A DNA stretch of 64,000 nt from assembly GCA_963665265.2 (NCBI GenBank), contig OY762224.2, positions 3,968,001 through 4,032,000 on the forward strand. Direction: 5' to 3'. Source of the DNA: CAXXHQ01 sp963665265 (lineage in GTDB: Bacteria; Planctomycetota; Planctomycetia; Pirellulales; Thermoguttaceae). The position numbers were made by a program, and so were the translations under genes. Under the pieces are notes generated by a model, which was given only the letters and a program-made list of their open reading frames with translations, did no database searches and was not told the DNA's origin. Below are positions 39,701 to 47,432 of this stretch, in pieces (within the stretch, counting starts at the first letter, position 1; every line of letters starts with the position of its first letter).

Positions 39701-42700
39701 GGCGCTACAGGCAGTGAGATAAATCCGGTCGTGGCCATGGACGACAACGGCAACATCGTCGTCGTTTGGGAACAGATCATGAGCCAAAATCAGGGCATAA
39801 CGACGAGCACGCAAATTGTGGCTCAACGCTACAATTTCGCCGGCGTCGCCCAAGGCGGTCAATTCCGCGTCGACTCCACAGCCGGCTACTTAACCGACAC
39901 GACTGACCTTGACCGATTGTCCCCAGATCCTTACTCGAATCCGGTATCGCGCAAACCGTCAATCAGCATGGATAGCGCAGGCAACTTTGTGGTGGTTTGG
40001 GAAAGCTTTCTCGACAACGACGTGGATACGGATATTAACGATGAGAGCCGCGATGGCGACGACTTTGCCGACAGCTGGGGTATCTATTTCCGGCAATTCC
40101 ATGCCGACGGAACGGCGGTCACGACCGACAACGTTCACGCGAACATGGTTCGTACCGGCGATAACGTCTATTTCGGCGGCGATCAGACGAACGGAGCCAT
40201 CGCCATGGACGCCGACGGCGATATCGCTGTGGTTTGGGACGGCAACGGATCGACGATGAACTCCTGGACGGGCGAAGTGAGCGCCACTGATCCGAACGGC
40301 ATTTTTGTTCGCACCATCTACAGCCTAGACGAAGCGGTTATCGGCAACCGCACCGCCGTTTACACGACCGCCGAATCTCGCGTGAATAGCACTTCGAACG
40401 GCGTTCAACAAATGCCGTCGATTGCGATGACGCCGGACGGCGATTATATCGTGATTTGGAGCGGCGTCGGCGTCGGCGACTCGAGCGGTATTTTCGCCCG
40501 TCGATACACTTCGAACGTCGATAACGCCGGTCCGATGCTCACCGATTTCCTCCTTCCCGACGGAACTCGAGTTAGCCCGGACAATCAAGTCACCACTCCG
40601 TTAACGACTCTTAAAATTACTTTCGACGAAGAGTTGCTGCAAGACGACAGCGTCGGAAGCGTATTTAACAAATCCAATTTCAAATTGATGAACAACGGCG
40701 TCGCCATCGAAGGGGGCATCGTCGGAATCACGTTTGGATTGGACGCGACGACGAACAAATGGACCGCTACGATTACCATCGACGCCAACGGCGCCACGGC
40801 GGGCGTCCTCCCCATCACCAACGGCCAATGGCAATTAGTTGTGCTGAACACTCTATGCGATAAGGCCGGCAATAAGCTGCAAAGCAGCGGCTACAACACG
40901 CCTGGCCAAGTGATGTCGAAGATCATCAACGTGGCCATCGCTACCGCGACTGCCGAAACGCAAGTTAGCCCCGGAACCGTCGTCGATCCGAACGTCGCGA
41001 TTAATCCGGTAAGCGGTCAATCGGTGGCCGGCGACGCCGACGGCGATCACGTCGTCGTTTGGCAAAACAACGTCGCCGGCGCGAAGGGGATTCTCGCCAA
41101 GCTTTACACGACTACTTGGACCACCGATGTAAACGGCAATCGAACCTCGACGGCCGCTCCCTTCAAAACCCTTTACGTCACCTCGAACTCCACGGCGACC
41201 AACGCCAGCGTGGCCCGCGACGCCGACGGCGACTTCGTCGTCACATGGGAACAACAAGACGCGGGCGATTGGAACGTCTACGCCTGCCGTTTCGACGCGG
41301 CCGGAAACGCGCTGAATACTGTGATTAACGGCAAAACCTACACGGCGTTCCGCGTCAACTCCGTCACGGCCGACGTGCAGCGAAACGCCGCCGTGGCCTT
41401 GGACGCCGACGGCGATTTCGTCGTGACTTGGCAAAGCATGAACCAAGACGGAAGCGGTTACGGAATCTACGCCCAACGATTCTCTCCGGCCGGCGTTCCG
41501 ATCGGCGGAACCAACGACGTGCAGTACATCACGTTCGTCGACGGCTGGACCGGTTCTTTCTCTCTCTTAGTGGACGACGATAACGACAATAACGCCTCGA
41601 CAGCTCCGAAGAGCACTGCAAAGATATCCAACACGAATTTGGCCGCCGCTGCCGTCGCCCTGCAGTCGGAATTAAGCAAACTCGGTTTAACGGCGACCGT
41701 TTCCGCCGAAACCGGCAAACTCCGCGTCACCTTCGAAGGGGTCTCCGGCTCGATGGACCAAGCCATTCTTCGAATCGATACGGCGAACTCGACGATGACG
41801 AGCGGGACCGCTACGTCGCGCATCGAAATCGCCACCTCGCAAGACGGAAGCCGCGGTGAATTCCGAGTGAACGACACCACTGCGAGTAACCAAATTGATC
41901 CGGCGATCGCCATGGACTCCGAAGGGAATTTCGTGATTTCGTGGACGTCATTCGGACAAGACGGCGACGGCGCCTTCGAAAGCAATATTTACGCCAAAAA
42001 GTACGCCGGGAACTACGCCTTCGCCAATCCGACGGTCACTCAGCTTAGCTCAACGAACCTTTCCGCCTTGAGCCAGCTTGGCGCCAACGATCAAGTCGCC
42101 CCCTTGATGACTACGGTCGACAACCCTGACAATCACATCGTCTCGGCCGACTCCGGTAAATCCGGCGTCGTTCAGATTATCATGTCGGTGGCGAATGGAA
42201 CTATTTACGGCAGCGGAGTGCTGCTGGCCGGCACCAACTGGATTTTAACCGCCGCGCACGTCGCGGATTACGCCACCCTCAATAACACGCAAATACGATT
42301 TGACACTGCGAGCGGAACCGTTTACTCGTACGTCTCTCAAGTCGTCGTCAATCCCGGTTGGCTCGGCTCCGCCGACGATGTTGCTAACCTCGCCAACGGC
42401 AACGATATCGCGTTAATCCAACTCGCAGGAAATGCGCCCGCCGGCGTGGAAGGATATCAAATCTATCGCGGAAGCGACGAAATCGGACAAGTATTCGACA
42501 TTTACGGATACGGCACGAAAGGAACTGGCGCCGCCGGCACAACGACGCTCGACGGCGACAAACGAACGGGCGAAAACCAGTTCGACGCCACCGGTATTTT
42601 CTCGTGGGTGACAAGAGACACCTACTTAGCCTACGATTTCGACGACGGCACGACGGCGCACGACGCCTTCGGCCAACTCTACGGCATTAATGATCTTGGA

Positions 42701-45700
42701 TTGGGCGTCGATGAAGTCAATGGCGCTCCCGGCGATTCCGGCGGCCCCCTGTTCATTAACGGTAAAATTGCCGGCATCTCCTCGTTCAGCTATACCACAT
42801 TTTCGTCCGTGGACGCGACTCTCGGACGCGATTGCAGCTACGGCGAGTTCTCCGGGGCCACCCGCGTCTCGCTCTTCGCGGATTGGATCGACACGATCAC
42901 GCAATTTTCCGGCAGCGAGTTCCTCGTAAACGCTAATACCGTGTCCGGCCAAACCGTCGTCACGAATAACGTCTCGGGGAACCAGAAATGGTCGTCCGTG
43001 GCGATGGACGCCGACGGCGATTTCGTCATCTCCTGGACCAGCTACGGACACGACGGCGTCGGCAACGGTTACGCCACTGGCCAAAACGGCATTTTCGCGC
43101 GACGCTTCAACTCGACCGCGAACAACGCGCTGTCGTACGCGGCGAGCGACTCGTTCCGCGTCAACAACTTCCAAGATGGAAATCAGCAATACTCGTCCGT
43201 GGCGATGGATGCCGACGGCGATTTCGTCGTCGCTTGGGAAAGCTTCCAAGACCGTTCCGCGTCCTCCGCGCAAGACGTCCCCGACAGCTTCGGCATTTAC
43301 GCTCGAAAGTACGTAAAAACAAGCTCCGTCGGTTACTCGTTGAACGCTAGCGGCCTTTTGGTCGGCACGAACTCGCTTTATGGAACGAACGGCGAAGTCG
43401 GCGGTGAAATCGTCGTCAATACGACGCTCACCGGCAACCAGACTTCTCCCAGCGTCACGATGGACCAAGCCGGCGACTTCATCGTCGTCTGGTTCAACAA
43501 CTCCGCCAGCAGTCAGCAAGTCGTATCGGAGCGTCGCTATGACGCGTCCTCCGACGTGACCGGCCCGATCGTCGGCGACGTCCTCGACGTCACATCCTCG
43601 TCGAGCGGCACGACCTATACGCAAATTCAAGACGGAGCCGTGCTGGTTAACGGAACGTCTTCCTTCGTCATCACGCTCGGCGAAGAGGTCTCCAACGCCG
43701 GCGGCGTATACGGCGTCAACAGCATTACGAACGTAAATAATTGGGAATTGCTCTCCGACGGCGTCGCCGTTCCGGGAGGAGTCCAAAAAGTACTCTACGG
43801 CTACAATTCATCGACCAAAAAGTTCGAGATCACGATTACCTTCGCCACGACCAGCACGGCGACCGGCGTGACCGGTCTCGGAGCCGGAAATTACACGTTG
43901 CGGTTAAAAGCCAACGTCGTCGATCTTGCCGGCAACAAACTGGACGGAAACTTTGACGGAACCTCGGGCGGCGAATACACGTTCAGCTTCTCGGTTCTCA
44001 CCGACGGATCGAGCGTCAACCCCGTCGTCCCTCCGACCATTACCGATCCAGCGACCCCCGCCGTCCCGTTTACGCCTATTGTCGTAAACACTACTCAAGC
44101 CGGCGATCAGTTCGAATCGGCCATAGCTACCGACCCGAACGGCAACTACGTCATCGTTTGGACTTCCAACGCCAACGGCAATTACGACGTGATGGGCCAA
44201 CGCTTCGATCGCTACGGTAAACGTTTGGGCACCGAGTTCATCGTCAGCAGCGCCAATCTCGTGACGGGAGCCTACGGCCAAACCGCTGTATATTCTCAGT
44301 ATCAGCCCGACATCGCGATGGACGACTACGGCAACTTCGTCGTCACGTGGACGGGGTACAATTTCGCCACAGGTTCGTCCGAAATCTACGCTCGTGTTTA
44401 CTCCGCGACGGGTATGGCGACCACCGACGAATTCATCGTCAATCAGTACGTCCAAAGCACGCAAAGTGAATCGAGCGTGGCCATGGACTCGGACGGCGAC
44501 TTCGTCGTCTCCTGGACCAGCTACGGCCAAGATTCGGATAAAGACTGCGTCGTCGCCCGACGATTCAAACTTGACGGAACGGCCTATGGCAACGAGTTCA
44601 TCGTCAACACCACGACGAAGAATCGCCAAGACGCCTCTGACATCGCAATTTCCAAGGACGGCAGCTTCGTCATCGTCTGGGAAAGCGACCAACAAGACGG
44701 TTCGTCGCTAGGCGTTTACGCCCAACGCTTCAACGCGTCCGGAGCTAAGATCGGCTCTGAATTCCGCGTCAACTCCGTTACTACCGATAAGCAAGTCACT
44801 CCAAAGGTGGCAATGGACTCGAACGGCGACTTCATCGTCGTCTGGTCCAGTTTCGGACAAGACGGAAGCGGCTACGGCATTTACGCCAAGCGCTACAATG
44901 CCTCCGGCGTCGCTTTGGACGGGTCCGACGTTTTGGTCAATCAAACCACGCTCAATTATCAGACCGAACCGGACGTCTCCTGCGACGACAACGGCAACTA
45001 TATCGTGGTTTGGACGACTCCCGAAAAACCCTGGGGAGAAAACAACGGATCGATTCTCACCATCAAAGCCCGCATGTTCAAGGCGAACGGAACGAGTTTC
45101 GTGAATTCAAGCGGAACGGCAGTCGGCGAATTCAGCGTCGCTAATAGCGAACTCTTCGACCAATTTGCGCCGGCTGTGGCTATGGACGCAGACGGCGACG
45201 CGATCATCGCGTGGACCAGCGCCGACGGTTACTCCGCTACCACTGGGGAGTTCACCTACGACGTCTTCTCTCGAATTATCGGCGTCAATAAATCTTCGTA
45301 CGCCTATACCGGAGCGTCCGCTTCATCAACGATCTCGAATAATACGAATAATAACACCACGACCGGCAACGGAGGCTCCGCCACCGCTACCGGCCCGGCG
45401 ACGTTCAAATTTAACGACGTCGTCGTCTCAGGATCGACCGCTACGATCTCCTGGACCTGCGGAAACCTTTCGTCGAGCAAAACCTACGCCGTCTCGCTCT
45501 ACTACGATAAGGACGGTGTCCTCAACGGAAACGAGGTATACTTCTCGCGGGATAGCATCACCGCGTCGAGCGGCACGATGACCTACTCTTGGGACTTCTC
45601 CGCCCTCGGAGTCGGAACTTACACCATCGGCGGATATATTTGGGACTTGTCCGCCAAATCGGCCGTTTTCGCAAAAGCCTCCACTACGGTGTCCGTCGCC

Positions 45701-47323
45701 GCGCCGAGCTTCGCCTTCAACAGCGTAGCCGTCACCGGCACGACCGCCGCGATCTCCTGGACCTGCGGAAACCTCTCGTCGGGCAAGACCTACGCCGTCT
45801 CGCTCTACTACGATAAGGACGGTGTCCTCAACGGAAACGAAGTCTACTTCTCGCGTGACAAAATCGCCGCCAACGGCGTCGCCTCCTACTCCTGGGACTT
45901 CTCCGCCCTCGGAGCCGGAACCTACACTATCGGCGGATACATGTGGGACACGTCGGCCAAAACGGCCGCCTTCGCCAAAGCGGCCTCGAAAGTCACCGTC
46001 GCCGCTCCGTCTTTCGCCTTCAACAGCGTAGCCGTCACCGGCACGACCGCCGCGATCTCCTGGACCTGCGGAAACCTCTCGTCGGGCAAGACCTACGCCG
46101 TCTCGCTCTACTACGATAAGGACGGTGTCCTCAACGGAAACGAAGTCTACTTCTCGCGTGACAAAATCGCCGCCAACGGCGTCGCCTCCTACTCCTGGGA
46201 CTTCTCCGCCCTCGGAGCCGGAACCTACACCATCGGCGGTTATCTCTGGGACGACTCCGCCAAATCGGCTAACTTCGCCAAAGCGGCCACGAAAGTCACC
46301 GTCGCCGCTGCCGCCGCTCCGTCTTTCGCCTTCAACAGCGTAGCCGTCACCGGCACGACCGCCGCGATCTCCTGGACCTGCGGAAACCTCTCGTCGGGCA
46401 AGACCTACGCCGTCTCGCTCTACTACGATAAGGACGGTGTCCTCAACGGAAACGAAGTCTACTTCTCGCGTGACAAAATCGCCGCCAACGGCGTCGCCTC
46501 CTACTCCTGGGACTTCTCCGCCCTCGGAGCCGGAACCTACACCATCGGCGGTTATCTCTGGGACGACTCCGCCAAATCGGCTAACTTCGCCAAAGCGGCC
46601 ACGAAAGTCACCGTCGCCGCTCCGTCTTTCGCCTTCAACAGCGTAGCCGTCACCGGCACGACCGCCGCGATCTCCTGGACCTGCGGAAACCTCTCGTCGG
46701 GCAAGACCTACGCCGTCTCGCTCTACTACGATAAGGACGGTGTCCTCAACGGAAACGAAGTCTACTTCTCGCGTGACAAAATCGCCGCCAACGGCGTCGC
46801 CTCCTACTCCTGGGACTTCTCCGCCCTCGGAGCCGGAACCTACACCATCGGCGGTTATCTCTGGGACGACTCCGCCAAATCGGCTAACTTCGCCAAAGCG
46901 GCCACGAAAGTCACCGTCGCCGCTCCGTCTTTCGCCTTCAACAGCGTAGCCGTCACCGGCACGACCGCCGCGATCTCCTGGACCTGCGGAAACCTCTCGT
47001 CGAGCAAGACCTACGCCGTCTCGCTCTACTACGATAAGGACGGTGTCCTCAACGGAAACGAAGTCTACTTCTCGCGTGACAAAATCGCCGCCAACGGCGT
47101 CGCCTCCTACTCCTGGGACTTCTCCGCCCTCGGAGCCGGAACCTACACCATCGGCGGTTATCTCTGGGACGACTCCGCCAAATCGGCTAACTTCGCCAAA
47201 GCGGCCACTCCGGTTAAGGTCGCCGCTGCTTCGGCGGCAGCCAAAGCCAGCGCCTCGGACTCCGTCTTCGCCTCCTATTCGGCGGCGGAAGAGGAAGAAA
47301 AACTCCTGCTCGCGATGGCGTAA
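33779..47323 (+). CDS. Giant secreted repeat protein with embedded trypsin-like protease (4,514 aa)
   Basis: AGGA precedes the ATG. The basic N-terminus ends in VIDPLEERQMF, like the planctomycete LEPR-XLL export signal. Residues ~145-960 hold about six ~110-130-residue units ending in an IQxALRxLG motif (for example AAAIQAALRATG). Residues ~960-3860 repeat a short motif of the type VAMDADGDFVVxW followed by a YAxRF stretch, more than twenty times. Within this lies an S1-type protease, residues ~2790-3045, with an intact triad: His2827 in LTAAHV, Asp2876 in NDIALIQL, Ser2987 in GAPGDSGGPLF. Residues ~3873-4482 are six ~101-residue modules with a DKDGVLNGNE calcium-loop-like motif. The end is acidic (EEEEKLLLAMA). 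It is probably a surface adhesin or processing protease. A transcription terminator follows. Confidence 0.88.
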   Translation: MSFKKKSQVRRGGEKSQSSFLRNLFGWGANDHQLPGHQRKRHLVIDPLEERQMFTLTPIDGTYLGQLSEQLATDIPANLISTDGTRANQSLAADSKGDYVVAWAQQDGADYNIYAKYYTDETQRITLPPEALTNNTSDNAKFSLVYGGNEIQQITFSSATTGLIFSGQYTLSYTASNGTTYTTGAIAFNVAFPAANITAMQTALRALGTTNNIAALQDVVVAESQNDPLNYLIYFGDNSNGAAQNQITVSSSNFVHSVAPTVTSTVGNISQTLSIASTSATAIKGTFVLMYNGNSTATITFDETATAATNAASIQTALRDLGTKNNIAVLQNVVVSTTGGSTRDFVLTYGSAAISLISATQATWTAGVTPTVDTGTVGTLTQTLNLTVPSLGVLDGTFRLLVGTTETADIVYDESLTGVENAAAIQAALQALSVSGATNFTVTYNSARRFTITFDVAPSGTASPQITYSPNSAIFTQTLVASAKGSTLRDAGMEIGGSASAPTIQVSATNAYDTATAIETAMKLTLVSQIDAPIVNEQYPITNASGSAEMPVTDLTNLYRTTSYLDVKVVPVLGLKDANGNSLDGRVFDITFINNSGTIDHPELKFGSIIDEKGISILGDETLANVTAVASGSRVITVTLDPTSTSLVTIGSSTFTAGVSPTITAASTGSITQTLTLSPSAAEAIKGTFTLTYGAYTTAAVAFDDANTSAQNAAAIQSTLRALGASSNIDALKNVVVTALGAHSFSLKYSVTLNGVAASQIGIGTVSSFTETGSMSIVASTVQDGAAFNEVQQIVLTPSASGSYSGTFKLSFNGHETAAIAYDSSATSATNAAAIQAALRATGISQNVVLLQDVTVLASGSGTFLIQFGDNSAQSNVPQITVDSTSLSFSRSFTPTLTATTGSILQTLTLASTSSGTAIKGSFTLNYGSTTTSTITFDETATAATNAAAVQTALRYVGNRSSIRTIKQNSDIFRVNPEEVNNPYTAGDDKYDQINPSVAMDGDGNFVIVWESVVPDSVTPNSGSDIFARRFAPVGVVASGSESFYADMDYDGVAETAIQGVRAVAAPTSSYLTKIDAYTFRVNELTTGEQTMPSVAMDEAGNFVVAWQTAGQEASFYNDIRARQFSHDGAPMYNPESGNTSEWQVNATDTQRHIEVYVAKSKDGHFVVTWDDEFTIEAEMYDALGNVLVQQFTVNSADASELPNAAYDYNNNCIFGWTQTDTNNGVRNTNVYMKEYDVNGAQIRGATRMNSLDTTNNGASYWPGSQMYGQAGIDADGDLMMLYQGYGPDVAVANGNPSSSQSLDNLYSSGLGTFTAVQCDIDSWITYLLARAQKQGSSRDSISGIAVDGSSVTTLNEGYQKLLAYYSSLRGEANGILFSAIDAATGMTTGIITQTDSVANDLRDGQNARCLIALDSSSTQGSLHINVDTTMDITVGVVYYPNNGGININATRSAIDSAISNVIGDTAWNNAGTTDGSVSVRVVSASELNIRSGTYWDYGYNPSRYVVYEVTFQGSSHDTNHTVTINANSDMKNAGGSPTSPAASQLATADAGTAQTNPSLVMLPDGSFIAAWTQIVNGSSTQVVTRTFQESTDTVGPRISDIYTTDTSTIDSDMQIYAGANGLTYIVLAFDEDMMTTGRDSVTNVANYKLLKAGVVQSGAIVKAEYGLNMLYENSAYYGVTGALPSNKYEVILTLDSNLSTAGYQGLTDGHYELQALAPVGATAANAAGTSGLRDRAGNALNSSGYSPNGSNYSRLFYVSTAADNAGNTKYGDEYRVNNTGNNSSTVNYTQTTGVTYTDPTNEDVAARTENTKAVAMDHSGDYVVVWTSYAQDGDQGGVYMRMYDRNDKAILATDTLVNVTTAGNQRNASVAMDADGDFVVVWECQNSAGTWDIYARRFNSVGKAFGSEFLVNTITNYNQINPSVAINSQGNFVITWATQGQSYSYYNDIHAQIYDYEGNRVGGEFRVNTQNIPGATGSEINPVVAMDDNGNIVVVWEQIMSQNQGITTSTQIVAQRYNFAGVAQGGQFRVDSTAGYLTDTTDLDRLSPDPYSNPVSRKPSISMDSAGNFVVVWESFLDNDVDTDINDESRDGDDFADSWGIYFRQFHADGTAVTTDNVHANMVRTGDNVYFGGDQTNGAIAMDADGDIAVVWDGNGSTMNSWTGEVSATDPNGIFVRTIYSLDEAVIGNRTAVYTTAESRVNSTSNGVQQMPSIAMTPDGDYIVIWSGVGVGDSSGIFARRYTSNVDNAGPMLTDFLLPDGTRVSPDNQVTTPLTTLKITFDEELLQDDSVGSVFNKSNFKLMNNGVAIEGGIVGITFGLDATTNKWTATITIDANGATAGVLPITNGQWQLVVLNTLCDKAGNKLQSSGYNTPGQVMSKIINVAIATATAETQVSPGTVVDPNVAINPVSGQSVAGDADGDHVVVWQNNVAGAKGILAKLYTTTWTTDVNGNRTSTAAPFKTLYVTSNSTATNASVARDADGDFVVTWEQQDAGDWNVYACRFDAAGNALNTVINGKTYTAFRVNSVTADVQRNAAVALDADGDFVVTWQSMNQDGSGYGIYAQRFSPAGVPIGGTNDVQYITFVDGWTGSFSLLVDDDNDNNASTAPKSTAKISNTNLAAAAVALQSELSKLGLTATVSAETGKLRVTFEGVSGSMDQAILRIDTANSTMTSGTATSRIEIATSQDGSRGEFRVNDTTASNQIDPAIAMDSEGNFVISWTSFGQDGDGAFESNIYAKKYAGNYAFANPTVTQLSSTNLSALSQLGANDQVAPLMTTVDNPDNHIVSADSGKSGVVQIIMSVANGTIYGSGVLLAGTNWILTAAHVADYATLNNTQIRFDTASGTVYSYVSQVVVNPGWLGSADDVANLANGNDIALIQLAGNAPAGVEGYQIYRGSDEIGQVFDIYGYGTKGTGAAGTTTLDGDKRTGENQFDATGIFSWVTRDTYLAYDFDDGTTAHDAFGQLYGINDLGLGVDEVNGAPGDSGGPLFINGKIAGISSFSYTTFSSVDATLGRDCSYGEFSGATRVSLFADWIDTITQFSGSEFLVNANTVSGQTVVTNNVSGNQKWSSVAMDADGDFVISWTSYGHDGVGNGYATGQNGIFARRFNSTANNALSYAASDSFRVNNFQDGNQQYSSVAMDADGDFVVAWESFQDRSASSAQDVPDSFGIYARKYVKTSSVGYSLNASGLLVGTNSLYGTNGEVGGEIVVNTTLTGNQTSPSVTMDQAGDFIVVWFNNSASSQQVVSERRYDASSDVTGPIVGDVLDVTSSSSGTTYTQIQDGAVLVNGTSSFVITLGEEVSNAGGVYGVNSITNVNNWELLSDGVAVPGGVQKVLYGYNSSTKKFEITITFATTSTATGVTGLGAGNYTLRLKANVVDLAGNKLDGNFDGTSGGEYTFSFSVLTDGSSVNPVVPPTITDPATPAVPFTPIVVNTTQAGDQFESAIATDPNGNYVIVWTSNANGNYDVMGQRFDRYGKRLGTEFIVSSANLVTGAYGQTAVYSQYQPDIAMDDYGNFVVTWTGYNFATGSSEIYARVYSATGMATTDEFIVNQYVQSTQSESSVAMDSDGDFVVSWTSYGQDSDKDCVVARRFKLDGTAYGNEFIVNTTTKNRQDASDIAISKDGSFVIVWESDQQDGSSLGVYAQRFNASGAKIGSEFRVNSVTTDKQVTPKVAMDSNGDFIVVWSSFGQDGSGYGIYAKRYNASGVALDGSDVLVNQTTLNYQTEPDVSCDDNGNYIVVWTTPEKPWGENNGSILTIKARMFKANGTSFVNSSGTAVGEFSVANSELFDQFAPAVAMDADGDAIIAWTSADGYSATTGEFTYDVFSRIIGVNKSSYAYTGASASSTISNNTNNNTTTGNGGSATATGPATFKFNDVVVSGSTATISWTCGNLSSSKTYAVSLYYDKDGVLNGNEVYFSRDSITASSGTMTYSWDFSALGVGTYTIGGYIWDLSAKSAVFAKASTTVSVAAPSFAFNSVAVTGTTAAISWTCGNLSSGKTYAVSLYYDKDGVLNGNEVYFSRDKIAANGVASYSWDFSALGAGTYTIGGYMWDTSAKTAAFAKAASKVTVAAPSFAFNSVAVTGTTAAISWTCGNLSSGKTYAVSLYYDKDGVLNGNEVYFSRDKIAANGVASYSWDFSALGAGTYTIGGYLWDDSAKSANFAKAATKVTVAAAAAPSFAFNSVAVTGTTAAISWTCGNLSSGKTYAVSLYYDKDGVLNGNEVYFSRDKIAANGVASYSWDFSALGAGTYTIGGYLWDDSAKSANFAKAATKVTVAAPSFAFNSVAVTGTTAAISWTCGNLSSGKTYAVSLYYDKDGVLNGNEVYFSRDKIAANGVASYSWDFSALGAGTYTIGGYLWDDSAKSANFAKAATKVTVAAPSFAFNSVAVTGTTAAISWTCGNLSSSKTYAVSLYYDKDGVLNGNEVYFSRDKIAANGVASYSWDFSALGAGTYTIGGYLWDDSAKSANFAKAATPVKVAAASAAAKASASDSVFASYSAAEEEEKLLLAMA
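45395..47224 (+). repeat. In-frame tandem repeat array, six ~303-bp modules
   Basis: Module 1 (45395-45700) is diverged. Modules 2-6 begin at 45701, 46004, 46316, 46619 and 46922 and are almost identical in DNA, with a 303-base period. The unit from 46004 is 312 bases because nine bases encoding three alanines are added at its end. Synonymous positions are also conserved, which points to recent duplication or gene conversion. Each module encodes an Ig-like beta-sandwich-type sequence with one DxDGxxNGxE loop. Confidence 0.95.
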
Positions 47324-47350
47324 TGCATCGCTGATTGATTAAATAAAATA

Positions 47351-47397
47351 GGGCGTCGGACTCGCACAAGCGATTCCGACGCCCTTACTTTTTCTTG
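47351..47397. terminator. Bidirectional terminator between convergent genes
   Basis: The perfect 10-pair stem GGGCGTCGGA / TCCGACGCCC is followed on the plus strand by TTACTTTTTCTT, and on the minus strand by TATTTTATTT. It can serve both the giant gene and the facing Hint gene. Confidence 0.85.
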
Positions 47398-47432
47398 CTT
47401 GATCTTTTTCGGAGAAAACCTCGAAAGCCGCT

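Noticed and set aside
42626..43786. A 386-residue antisense frame inside the giant gene, and several similar ones
   Set aside because: They are mirror frames produced by the biased codons of the repeats (Val/Asp/Gly-rich), without start signals or family motifs.
45361..47224. Possible CRISPR-like spacing of the C-terminal repeats
   Set aside because: The units are 303 bases, contiguous and in frame, with no spacers; they are protein-coding modules.
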